Of a stretch of 64,000 nucleotides of DNA, positions 22,214 through 33,634 are shown piece by piece. The stretch covers positions 1,240,001 through 1,304,000 of the forward strand of contig NC_049911.1 of NCBI RefSeq assembly GCF_001411555.2. The letters run 5' to 3'. Under the pieces are notes generated by a model. It was not told the DNA's origin. It did no database searches and saw only the letters and a list, made by a program, of their open reading frames with translations. The stretch is from Juglans regia. Its lineage: Eukaryota > Streptophyta > Magnoliopsida > Fagales > Juglandaceae. Within the stretch, counting starts at the first letter, position 1; every line of letters begins with the position of its first letter. The position numbers and the translations under genes were made by a program.

Positions 22214-25200
22214 ATGACTCTCGACAGCATTCCGGTAACGCCTCTCTCTCTCTCTGGGTTTTAGTGCTCTTTGTTGTCTTTGTTTGTCTAGAGAGCTGCA
22301 AAGGGTCGTGTCATGATGAGGCAAAGTTGACTAAAGTCATTTCAATTCTCTGTTTAAAATGATTGGAGAGAAAAAAAAAATTCTTCGATCACTCTAGTTG
22401 TTTTTCTCGATTTGGTTTCCGAGAAAACCAAGGAAATGAAGGATTGGTATAATGGGAAAAATCTAGGCTTCTAAGCGTTCCTTTTGTTTTCGTTTCTTTC
22501 TTGCTCGGCAACCAAACTAGGTAATTCGAGTTCTGATATGCAGTGTGTGTATGTGTGTGCGGCTAAAATTTAAATTTATAAATTTCTGTAGTGATATTTC
22601 ATCTTGCTTTCACGTGCCATTTATCAGTTACGAAACTGGGCAATTTGAGTTCTTCTGTGTGCAGAGAAATCTAAAACTAACTTCAATATTATCTGTTTGT
22701 AAACTTTACTATCTATTTTTTTTGTTTTCTTATGGGTATTCTTGTAGTTGGCTACTATGGATCTCCAAATCGCGGATGGAGTTCGAAGGAATTGGACGCA
22801 AATATGCGCCCCAGTAATGGCGGAAACAGTTGATCAGATGCTGACTCAAGCCCGAAAGGCAAAGGAACTTGGTGCCGACCTTGTTGAGATTCGATTGGAC
22901 TTCTTGAAGACCTTTAATCCTAGACAGGATCTCGAGATCTTGATTAAACAGTGTCCTTTGCCCACTCTTATCACTTACAGGTAATGAATACTTCATAAAT
23001 GTGTCTATCTGTTATCTAAATATTTTCAAAAGAAAAAAAAAAACAGTTATCTAAATCTTTAATCTTGTTCATGTAATCTTGTTCCAGCTTGATTATAAAC
23101 TCTCAGCTTGTGTAGCTTGATATACACAGTCCGTATATTTCCTATAGGCCTAGATTTCAGGTACAATTGGTATTAGGAACTGACCGTTTGTCTGGAACCG
23201 CTTCTGATTTTCTGTTGTCTGTCCTGGTTTGGAATCCTAGGAATTTCCATGTTATAATGAAGATTATATTGTATAGTATTATATGTTTTGGGGTCCTCAT
23301 GCTGACTCTCTGTCACGATCCTCCACCTCTGCAAGTGAGGGGCTATTTTAGCTTCTGTGTGGTGGTCTATTTTTTATTAGCTTAAGTTTCTAGGCTAGTT
23401 AATTACAAGGTTTTATGCTCTTGGTGGTTGCAAATACAAGGCTCAGATAGTCTATGTATCATGATATAGCTTGACAAAAGCCAAACACTTCCAATAAACT
23501 AATTGAGTTGCAGATCTTAAACCATGCAAGCTTAACCTTTAAGACCTAATTTCTTTCATTTTCAATAATAAAAAGGTTCAAAGAGGTGATGGTCTGTATC
23601 ACCCATATTGTCATTAAGGGCACAATAAGAATTAGACTTTGTTGTCAACTTTCCAATCTTGGCTTATGAGGCAAGGTTAACAGCATTGCATTTCTTGGCC
23701 ATAATATGATATTTGAATATAGTTTTTATTTGATTTCTTTCCATTACTTTATTGTATTTAATACATCATATATTGGAATTTCATAGTAGTGCTTCATTCC
23801 TGTATGATTTACCATATGGGGATCCCTTTAGTTAGTGAAATATCTCCAACAAGATTTTTTTAAATGACAGATCATAGTCTGGTAAAGATTTAGTTCTCGT
23901 ACACCAAGAATAGTTGATGCATTTTTCAAATTAGTTAGTATATAAAGTTCTCTGTTCATGTTATGTGGTTAACTTTGTCAGAATCTCTTCCCCTATACAT
24001 TTATCAGTCTGTTTAACACTTCTCTCCATGAATTATGTGTACTGTAGGCCAATATGGGAAGGTGGGAAGTATGATGGTGATGAAAGCAAGCGACAAAATG
24101 CATTATGTCTAGCCATGGAGTTGGGAGCTGATTATATTGATGTTGAACTGAAGGTTGTTATCAACTATCTAATTGCCATACGATGCTTGGATATTTTTAC
24201 CATCACATGTGACTTGAAATAATTGGTTCTCCATGCTTCTAATAATGAAATGTTTAAAGATTTATTGATTTTGACCTCTAATTAGAATTTTCTTGCCAAT
24301 TCCAATGGTTCAACTTACTCAGACTTTTTAAATTTTCCTCTTGAAGGTGGCTCATGATTTCTACAATGCCATTCAAGGGAAGAAACCGGCAAAGATCAAA
24401 ATCATCGTCTCTTCACACAACTATCAAAATACTCCATCTCTTGAAGAAATTGGCAATCTTGTGGCGAGAATACAGGCTACTGGAGCCGACATAGTAAAGG
24501 TTGCAACAACTGCTGTAGACATCACAGACTCTGCACGTATATTTCAAATTCTAGTGCATTCTCAAGTAAGTAACTTATACACAATATTCATGCATAATGA
24601 ACTTAAGGATTCTTTACTTTTATTTTCCTCTCTTGGTTCTTGAAATCTAGAAATCTTTTGTTTCCAAACTCTGTGACTCTGTCCAATCTAACAAAATGTT
24701 TAAACTACTAACATGTAGTAGTAAACCACATAAGATGCATGATGAGCATGTGATACAACTACCTGCAAAATAACAACCTCTCAAATTCTAGCAACACTAC
24801 GGATTTTGCTTCCCTCTTTGAGAAACCCCCAATAAAAAAGTTTGCAAGTTCTCACTTTATTTGTCATATCCCTGTGTATTTCAAGGTATATTATTGAATG
24901 ATTCTTCAATGAAATTGTAGGTCCCCATGATAGGAATTGTCATGGGTGAGAAGGGTTTTATTTCAAGAATACTTAGTGCAAAATTTGGTGGGTTTCTCAC
25001 TTTCGGTTCTATTGAGGCGGGGTTGGTATCAGCTCCTGGGCAACCAACTGTAAAGGAGTTGCTGGATTTATACAATTTCAGACAGTTAGGACCCGATACC
25101 AAAGTACATGGTGTTATTGGGAATCCTATCGGTCACAGCAAAAGTCCTCATCTGTACAATCCAGCATTCAAGTCTGTCAATTTTAATGGAATCTATTTGC

Positions 25201-27675
25201 CTCTATTGGTTGATAATGTCGCCAATTTTCTCAAGACCTACTCGTCTCACGACTTTGTTGGATACAGGTAAAATCTCTTTTCTTTTCATAAGTAATCAAA
25301 AATTTTATTGAAAAATGCAAAAGGTGTAGCTCAAGTACATAGGAAGTATACAAGATAAATACAGAACTAGAATACAGGTAAAGTCTCATTTTATAAACTT
25401 CAAAATAATGAGCACTTTGTACCAAATAGCAGGTATGCTTTCCTCTTCATTGAACTTAAAATTGTTTTCACTTTCTTGATTTTATTTGTTTTATTCTTTC
25501 ATTCATGATCAAGTTGTTAGTTTGTAAAGTTATTTTAAACTATAGCACTCTAAAACTATGAATAGATGGCAAATAGAGAAGTTTCAAAGGAAAATAAAGT
25601 CTAAAAATTATGAATTGATGGCAACCTGGCAGAGAATTGATGTAATGGGGGATGGCTGAAGGATTATATGCTTATGGTGTGCTTTTTTTTTAATAATCTA
25701 GACAGCATAATATATATTCTTTTTGGAGAGGATTTCAATCGGGGCTGTTCTATTTGTTGATATTATTATTCACATTTTGTCCTAAAAGCTTAAGTTAATA
25801 GGAGGAGGTGAGTTTATCATTTCATTTCTATTCTACAAAATGTAACAATTGTTATTAAAATGCAGTTATACAATTCCTCATAAGGAGGCTGGGTTTAATT
25901 GTTGTGATGAGATAGATCCAATTGCCAAGGTATTCAATTCGTTTTCCTTACACATTTATTTATTTGTTTCTTTGTGCCACTGTACTGCTTGTCCATATCA
26001 TCATGAACCATGATATTTAGTTTTCCAGGAAGGAAAGGCTCTCTTGTTTCCATCTTTTTCAGTGTCAAGCGTGTTTTAATTTGATTTCTTTTTCAATTTT
26101 AACCACAGGAAATTGGAGCTATTAGTTGCATGATCAAGAGACCTGATGGAAACCTAATGGGTTACAATGTTGACTATCTTGGAGCAATTGCAGCTATTGA
26201 GGAAGGACTTCGAGGTCTAATTTTTATTACAAGCTACACAATATTCTATTTAAATTTGTTCAGTGGGTGGGTGGACTAAATTATCAGCTTTTATATGCAG
26301 CATCCAATGGTGCAAGCCAATCATCTGGTTCTCCGTTGACTGGTAAACTGTTTGTCGTCATGGGAGCTGGTGGTGCTGGAAAAGCACTTGCTTTTGGTGG
26401 AAAAGAAAAGGGAGCAAGAGTCGTAGTGGCCAATCGAACATATGGTAAGAATCTTTACATTTATGGTTTATTTGGTGACAGGTATTTATCTTATGGCTTC
26501 TAAAAACATAAATGGCATGTACAATGATATCTCTGTTGAAGTTGGCAGATACAAGTGACTGGTATTTTAGGCCCCATTGTAGTTTTTAATTCAATACTAG
26601 TTGTATTATGAAAAGAGTTCTTTAAGCCCAGATGACATTCCAGGTACTGTTTTTTCATTTTATTTTTTATTTTTTATTTTTTATTTTTTGTCTTAATTAA
26701 ATAGTGGTAGCCTTATGAGGTGAATAGAAAATCCTCCTATAAGATAAGTGGGAGAATAATATTTGTTTTCTTTCGACTGCTAGACAAAGCCAAACAACTT
26801 GCCAGTAAAGTTGGAGGAGAAGCTATAACTCTTGCTGAATTAGAAAATTTCCATCCAGAAGATGGGATGATCCTTGCAAATACAACATCTGTTGGAATGA
26901 AACCAAAAATTGAGAACACACCCCTTTCCAAGGTTTGCCTCCCTGTCACTTTTATTTTTTATATTCCCGTCGTTGATTCAGTGCAGTATAATGTCTCTTG
27001 GAAATTCCACTGATGTCATGTGATTGATTGTTTTGTATTACTTTTATGCATATTTTCCATCATTCTGAATGGACAGGTAGTGCAATTGGGGGCCATCGTT
27101 ATGATAGATTGTGTTCTTTTTCTATTTCTAGATAGTTATTCATCTTGCTTATGTCCTGTGCACTTGGGCTACACTTTTAGACCTTTACATAGATGCCTTT
27201 GTCTCATTTACATGTTTGCTTCTTAAAATAATGTACACAAATATGGTAGAATTGGCCGGGTTGCATAAATCATACAGGTAAGAAATTGGCTTATCATGCA
27301 GCATATAAACAACCAATTGCTTCGTGATGAAATAAGTTGACACCTATTTCTTTCTGTCTTGACAGGAAGCTCTTAAACGCTATTCTTTGGTTTTTGATGC
27401 CATTTACACCCCCAAATTGACAAGACTGTTGAGAGAAGCACAGGAGTCTGGAGCCACTATTGTTTATGGGACAGAAATGTTCATTAACCAAGCATTTGTA
27501 CAGTTTGAAAAGTTCACCGGATTGCCAGGTACAATGAATCAACTATGATCAAACCCAGGAGTTCTCTCCATATCAAGTTTACCATCTTCAATTTTATCTT
27601 TTAGTGATCTTTCCCTGAATTTTCCTTGCAGCACCAAAGCAACTGATTCGGGACACTTTGGCGAGAAATACATAA
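22214..27675 (+). CDS. Bifunctional 3-dehydroquinate dehydratase/shikimate dehydrogenase, copy 2 (divergent SDH site)
   Basis: Tandem paralogue of the gene at 9515. Exons: 22214-22234, 22748-22980, 24048-24153, 24347-24565, 24921-25267, 25866-25929, 26109-26214, 26301-26444, 26784-26932, 27366-27528, 27632-27675; 531 aa, all junctions in frame. Dehydratase residues E54, H144 and K171 are kept. In the dehydrogenase, S266 and S268 (GHSKSP), T311, K315 (YTIPHKE) and catalytic D352 are kept. The conserved Asn of the A-V/I-N motif is Ser336 (GAISCM) and the Thr before the Asp is Val351 (YNVDY). GAGGAGK and NRT (NADP) are intact. It has one more intron than copy 1 (after K120). The first exon (MTLDSIP) offers no transit peptide. 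A changed dehydrogenase reaction, for example in gallate or related metabolism, is inference. Confidence 0.95.
23011..23058 (+). repeat. Micro retro-insertion: A-rich tail with target duplication (intron 2)
   Basis: gttatctaaat at 23011-23021 is repeated at about 23045-23055, separated by a short A-rich insert (tcaaaag plus poly(A)). This fits an extreme 5'-truncated LINE or SINE insertion. Only the tail remains. Confidence 0.5.
25262..25390 (-). mobile_element. 5'-truncated LINE tail at the exon 5/intron 5 boundary of DHQ-SDH copy 2
   Basis: About 91 bp (25281-25371), whose minus strand reads TGTATACTTCCTATGTACTTG, then AATAAAATTTTTGATTACTTAT and an A-rich end. The same 3' tail ends the LINE at 58861-59517. 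It is flanked by a 19-nt duplication (atacaggtaaaatctcttt at 25262-25280; atacaggtaaagtctcatt at 25372-25390; two mismatches). The duplicated target contains the 5' splice site, so a second CAG|GTAAAG donor lies at 25377/25378. Confidence 0.8.
26656..26692. repeat. (TTTTTA)n simple repeat in intron 8
   Basis: About six units of tttttat lie just before exon 9 of DHQ-SDH copy 2. Confidence 0.7.
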
Positions 27676-27786
27676 GAAATATATGTCTGGTGACTCTTAT
27701 TGCAGTTGGACCTATTTTTCAACATTATAGCTATTGCATTTCAATTCCTCAATGTTCCATCAGATGTTGCCTTCTTCTGTTGTACC

Positions 27787-27792
27787 AATAAA
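27787..27792 (+). terminator. Polyadenylation signal of DHQ-SDH copy 2
   Basis: AATAAA lies about 112 nt after the stop codon. Confidence 0.5.
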
Positions 27793-28019
27793 ACTTTCTT
27801 GTGTTCATGAATTCCAAAATTAGTCCATCTTATCCTCAGCCGTGAATAGGTGGCCACAGATAGGTGAGTTTCACAAGTCCCGGTCTGAATTTTAGGGACG
27901 CGCTTTTCAAATCAGATTTATATTAGCATAGGATGGGTCATTTGTCTCATATATTCATATGTATTGTCCAATATAGTATTTTTCGGGTCTTCGGGCTGTC
28001 ACCTGCACATTTTAAGCAA

Positions 28020-28650
28020 ACACAGAGAATGGAGGCCTTGGTGGTGGTTGTGGAGTCTCTGATGCTAAAGTCAGTATATCACTTTAGTAGTTAGTGTGTA
28101 AGTTTAGATGAATCAGAGAGAGTTCTCCGTGCCTAGGGATCGACTTTTATACTAGGTTTTGGGTGAGGACAGTCCATCACTGACTTTGAGGGACTTATGT
28201 CATTTCCACTATTCATTTGTCAGAATCCCTTAATGCGGCGTGGCTTCTGTGGTGGCGTCATTAATGCGACATAAAGTCCGGATTGTGGTGCCATTAATGC
28301 GCCGTGGCTTCCTGACTCACTTTACCCTGCAGAAGTTCCCTATTAAGCCTCTTCATGCCTGCTGTCAAGAGATCAAGGATTTTTCACTTTCCCTGCCTAC
28401 TTGCTTGTGCAGGTTTTAGAGGGCAAGGTGTCCTCGGGGCAGTGTCAGGGTGGCAAGCCTTATTTGTCCATTTCCGTTCGTTTTTTTTATTTGTACGTGG
28501 ATCGCTTCAGGGATGGGCCTTGCTCCCCTTGAAGAGGCCCACTAACTCCCTTGAAGGAGGATTATCGGCCTTGGCCAGACTCTCTGACTTACTTCCTAGT
28601 GACCCCTCATGGGCTTGTCCTGTGGGCTGATAAGGGGAAAAAACCCCCTT
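28020..28650. mobile_element. LTR-like fragment
   Basis: The sequence has an LTR look: gatgctaaagtcagtat near its start, TATA-like tttatactagg, a repeated attaatgcgNcgtggcttcc unit (near 28232 and 28290) and a GC-rich, unstructured body. No coding domain, primer site or certain termini are found. It is probably a solo or broken LTR of a Ty3/gypsy element. Confidence 0.45.
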
Positions 28651-28957
28651 ACAAATATATTGAACCATGTCATGGACAAATCTAAGTATAAGTGAATGAC
28701 GAGAACTTAGAGGTTTTTTGAGAAAAGCTTCCTCTTCATTCCCTGAGGGAAGACTTTTTTCCTCTTATGATGTTGAGCATTCTATACAAGAAATGTTTTC
28801 TGCTATCGTATTGTCTCCTAATCTACTAGTAATTTTCCTAATTTACATGAGGAGGTGAGGTTCGCTAACAAACACCCATTATGATGAATACATGCAAAAA
28901 AAAAAAATGGGACTATTAGTCTTAAATCACAGTTTACTGAATAGACTGAGGTGCCAT

Positions 28958-30238
28958 TGGGGCTGTAATTAAGCCGAGCCGAGCTGGTATTTGGCTTGCT
29001 AAGTTTGGCTCGACTCAAAATACTCAAATTCGAGCTCGAGCCCGAGCACGAGATTTTTTTTTATTCTTTGTTCGAGCTAAACTCAATAAGCTAAACTCTC
29101 AACTCGAACTCGAGTTCAAACTCGTTCCACAAACGAGTTCGAGTCAAGCCGAGTTCGAACTCGAATTGTTTATTTAATTTATTTTTTGAATAAGATTTAA
29201 TAATTAATAAATTAAAAAAATAAAAAAATCTAATATTGAATTTATACAATTAACAAGTAGAACCTCTATGGAATTATAAAATTTTAAAAAATTTATAAAT
29301 ATTTAATATCTAACTAGTTGATAATTATCTAAAATAACACTATATTATATGCCTATATATATTAATAGTACATACACTTAAGAGCATTCACAATGGCTCA
29401 TGTAAAATACATTTTTCTATAAAATATAAAGAAAGTTGATCAAAAGACCCTTCCAATGGATTTTGTATTTTGATCTTTATTTTACATTTTGCTACAGTAA
29501 TCCTCTAGATGTAGAGGATACTGTTCACAACTCTAAAATATTTTTAATTATTTTCTCTCTCCTTTGCAAATTCATTGGTAATTAGAAGAAATATTTGAAA
29601 TGAATAAAAAATATTAAAAAATAAATATTTAAGTGATATAGAGAAAAAATAGATAAACTTATGTATGACCTATTGTAAAAATCAGTATATAAAAAGAAAA
29701 AGTGAGTTTTGATTATGTATTTTGAAAGAAAGGATAAAGGAACCATTGTGAATGCTCTAATATGACAACATATATCTATTTCATATATGGTTCACACATA
29801 TTAGTATATGAAATTATTAAATTTTATTGACTAATTATTATACAAATTATAAAATATACATATGAAGTATATTCACTATATAGGCATAAGTAATTAGATT
29901 ACATATTATATATTTAATTATAAAAGTAGTATGCTTATATTATTAGCTAATAGCCTAATACATATATATGTATATATACATAGGTGTATGTATATATTTG
30001 TCAATATATAAATAAGTTTTAATTGAGTCGAGCTAACAGGTTGACTCGAGCATAAATGAGCTGGCCTTAAGGAGCCTTAACCGAGTCGAGTCGAGTTTTG
30101 TCGAATATATATCATTTACAAATTGAGCGGGTAATTGCTTTCACGAACAAGCTATTTTTTCATAAGTCGAGTTTGATTCAAGTTTAACCGAGTGAGTACC
30201 GAACAGACTATCGAATAGACTGGTTCATTTACAGTCTT
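28958..30238. mobile_element. hAT-type non-autonomous element
   Basis: Ends tggggctgtaattaagccgagc and (complement) aagactgtaaatgaacc are imperfect inverted repeats, and the subterminal parts are rich in gagctcgag/gagtcgag motifs. It is flanked by the duplication aggtgccat (28949-28957 and 30239-30247), which covers the 8 bp expected for hAT. It has no transposase. A second MITE is nested at 29382-29757. Confidence 0.7.
29382..29757. mobile_element. PIF/Harbinger-type MITE nested in the hAT element
   Basis: The 376-bp element has a perfect 15-bp terminal inverted repeat GAGCATTCACAATGG/CCATTGTGAATGCTC and a TAA target duplication on both sides (29379-29381, 29758-29760), as in Tourist-like MITEs. 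An internal 8-bp hairpin occupies 29500-29519. A related copy lies at 39039-39651. Confidence 0.85.
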
Positions 30239-30247
30239 AGGTGCCAT

Positions 30248-30751
30248 CATTGAAGATAATGGTTTGTTGTGGTGAGTTGCAATTAGTTGTTATGAATTGT
30301 TTGTTGGAAAATCTCGATTCCCCTTCCTTAAGATCTTAGATGAGGAAAACCAATAACATAGTTAGATAGACCACATGGTCCGCTTCGACTAGCCCGAATT
30401 CTTAGTGAACATAATCTATCACATGTGATTGTGCTGACGCATGGGGCCACATGCTAGCGACGTGAGGTGAGGGCGAACTAGGTTTGAATCATTTGATAGA
30501 TTTAGGCATGTTGAACACACTGATACGACACATGTAACTAGGGATGGCAATTCATGTTCGCAGATTGTGTTCGTGTCTTATTAAGTCATAGACATTAGAA
30601 TATAGATCAACCCGAACATGAACCATTAAGCTAAACGAGTCAAAACTTCAAAAGCTAACACAACACATTTAAATAACAGGTCGTATTGTGTCACTTGTTT
30701 TGACTCATTTAATAATTAATTAGATTTGGGTCAACACGACATGACTCATTT
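30248..30751. other. Intergenic DNA with a partial hAT-like MITE
   Basis: From about 30540 (tagggatggcaattcatgtt) the sequence resembles a common plant hAT MITE end (gggatggcaa plus gtcgtgtt motifs). It is cut at 30752 by the adjoining LTR. Nothing recognisable lies in 30248-30540. Confidence 0.45.
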
Positions 30752-31870
30752 TGTGACGCCCCTAACCTCCGCTTGGGATGGAACATAGACTTAGAGCGTC
30801 GAGACATACAACATAAGGTTACATACTCACGTACATGATAGTTATTATGCAATACATCTTAGTAAGCAACTAGCAGTATGCAATAATCGCAGTGAAAATA
30901 AAGGTGAAAGTATAATTTATGCCAGAATAACTAAAATCATCCCAATTCATTAGTGATCATCAAGTTCAAAGTACCAAATATAGCATAATCTTAGTACAAC
31001 TAAGAGTCAAAGTCAAATCATCCGTTTCATGTGTTCTAAAGCATGAAGGATTTGGGCAATAAACATTAGGATTAAATCCAATCTCCTCTCAAGGTCCGGC
31101 TCCTCCTCAATCAGTCTGATCCTGCAAGTCTCCCATCCAGATTCTTTAACATTTTTAGAGAAATGGAGACACATGTTTTCATTCAGTGAATATTTTTACT
31201 TTCATTTTTAAAAACTTAACTTCATCATAAAAATTATTAACAATTCATATAACATCATAACGTGTGGTAACGTCACAATTTCCCATATGCACTGTGAGTA
31301 CCTGCCCGTGACCGTAGTATAACTCATGTTGAGACTACGTTGTCTATAGACTCGTTGTCAATACATTGATAAATATAACATAATATCATAACATCATAAT
31401 GTATACACCCACCAGCATTAAGTGTCATAACATATTGATTTAAAAAGAACACATTCGAAACCCGTTGACTATTCTTTGTCAACCCAAGGATTACCACTAC
31501 ATTTTTAAACACTTTAGAGTAGACAGATGAGTTCTATTAGGATAATTCTTCATCATATTCTTTGGAGTCGTGACAAAAATTATTTTCATGTTATAATTGA
31601 AAAATATTTTTTATGACATGTGCATATGTGGCAACCTTTCATACAAAGATGACATTCATAGATGCAATATGCAAAAATAGTGAAAAATAGCACATGTTAT
31701 ATAAGTATGCACTCAATGTATCATATAACATGATATTTTATATTCAAAATGATAATTGAAATATGAATAAAATATTTATTAATAATTTATAAATAATCTA
31801 TCAAAGTGTAAATTAGAGGCCAACTTATAAACTTCCTGAGTAATCAAAAAAATGTCGTAGCAGTTGAAAT
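30752..31870 (-). mobile_element. Ty3/gypsy-type LTR in reverse orientation (fragment)
   Basis: The left edge is TGTGACGCCCCTAAC. Its minus-strand end GGGGCGTCACA parallels GAGGCGTTACA, the end of the LTR at 33635-37052. Motifs such as gcccgtgaccgtagtataac also echo the tcacgggat repeats of that LTR. No primer site follows on the left and no internal domain is seen. The right end is uncertain. Confidence 0.5.
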
Positions 31871-33162
31871 CAAGTGCATATAAGTTAGAATTAACACTAC
31901 TATAGATGAGGTTCAAAATCAAATGATTCAAAAATGTGTATTTACTCTAGGGAAAATTACTGTCCACTTCGATCTCAATTCTCAAGTCTCTCCCTTTCTC
32001 ATTGTTCACTGCTTTCTCTGAGGACCTAGCTTGGGGTAGCTCTTTCTTCCTAATTCCCATCTTGAGGCCTGGACTAACAGATCGAAGTTCGAATAAGTAA
32101 ATTACTCACGGAGCACTACTCATTCTTCCGACACATTCGCCTAACATCGCTGATTACGGGATTTTTTTTTTTCTTTTGTTTTGTTTTGGGTTCAAAGCAA
32201 TCAAATTCATCGCAGGATAAAAAAGAAGAAACGCTGTATAGTATAGACGATACGATTGATTGTTAATCGGCTGCAAAAGCAGAGAAAAACGGAGACCTCC
32301 TGCTTTTTCCAATCGAAGTACATAGACAGGGGATTATAGGTACATTTAGCTTCTTTCTTTGTGTTCTAAATCTTGATTTTGAGCTCACATCATGTACGTA
32401 GCTTCATGCCTAAATACTTGGAACTAGTTCTCCTATGTCTGCGGGACAATTTCCCTTTTGAAATGGATGCTGTGAGCTTGTCAAATGCTCCACTGCGGTA
32501 CGCTTTGGGCCTCTCCTACCCTACGCTAGCTGAATAATTCCTTCGTTACATGGGTGTTTTCTGATTGAAAACGTACCCTTTTCACATAAACCCCGAATCG
32601 TTAGAGCAAACAGATTGATTCGGTAAATTGTTAGATATTTTCATACTCCTTTTCAATATGCATGTTAGTTGTTCGATAAATTGCTCAAGTATATGTGTAC
32701 AATCTCGCTGTCGGAAATAAGTAATAATTTTGCAATTGCCTCGTACCTTTTGCTGTCATGCCGCGCATAGGCATAAGCTGGCGTGGTTTATGCGCCATTA
32801 GAAGCCTACTTTTTTTTTTTTTATATGCGCTGCACACTGATGTTTGTTTTGACTTCTTGGTGATTACAGTAGTGGCTAGTTGGAAGTCTTTGTGGGTTAT
32901 TCATGTAGCTCTTGCCAATGGTGTTTAAACTGTGTGATCTTAATAGTATTTGACCTTCATCATGTGGATTGTATTGCAGCCGAAACAAGTTCTTTGTAGC
33001 ATGCCCATGAGGCTCAACTGGCACCTTCTACCTCTGTAAGGATGGATAGAGGGTACAGTTGCAGATTCAAGATCCACCAACTGCGTATATGAACTTCTAA
33101 TGACGAAAGCATTTGCTGTTGGTGGAATGACTTTAATTTGTCTTTTTTCTTTGGGAAATGCT
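31871..33162. other. Region of uncertain content, possible upstream exons
   Basis: CT-rich, TSS-like sequence lies near 31950-32050, and a good acceptor (ttgtattgcag) near 32978 is followed by a non-coding segment. These could be 5' untranslated exons of the uL18-like gene downstream, which would put the LTRs into its introns. Transcript data would be needed to tell. Confidence 0.3.
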
Positions 33163-33338
33163 TTCGGGACCCAAAGTGTGTCCCGAATGTAATTTTTTTT
33201 TTTTTTTTACTGTATGATTAAAAAAATATTTTTTTAATGATATTATGATTTTTTTATTTTTTTAAAAAATGTTTATAATGATTAAAAAAATACATAAAAA
33301 AAAAAAAGCTTATTCGGGACACAAAATGGGTCCCGAAT
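33163..33338. mobile_element. Foldback MITE with TTCGGGAC ends
   Basis: ttcgggacccaaagtgtgtc at the left and the complementary gacacaaaatgggtcccgaa at the right form a long inverted repeat around an AT-rich centre of about 120 bp. Confidence 0.65.
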
Positions 33339-33419
33339 TCGGGACCATAGCAGTGCCCTTTTTCTTTTGAATATGACTTGAAGTTGTTTGAATGCGAACA
33401 ATTTCAGCTTTTTCTTATA

Positions 33420-33632
33420 CTTTTATGTGTTGAAAGAATCTATCCAACCTCCTACTATTCATTATATTTCTATACATTACATTTTTTTTAATTTTTTTTA
33501 TCAAATATTTAATATACGAATAATGAATAATGAATATAAAAATTAAATTAGTTTAAAAATAATAAATTCAAAATTTTTTTAAAAAAAAATATAATATGTG
33601 AAAGTCAGAGAGATTGTGTAGCATTGTTCGTA
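33420..33632. mobile_element. AT-rich MITE, CTACACAA family
   Basis: Contains caaatatttaatatacgaata and ends in gattgtgtagcatt. A copy in the opposite orientation lies at about 54316-54522 (gctacacaacctcc, then tattaaatatttgataaaag). Confidence 0.55.
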
Positions 33633-33634
33633 TG

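Noticed and set aside
9515..27675. Reading either DHQ-SDH copy as a quinate dehydrogenase
   Set aside because: Both keep SKSP and the Thr of the TIPHKE motif, positions that I recall being changed in plant quinate dehydrogenases.
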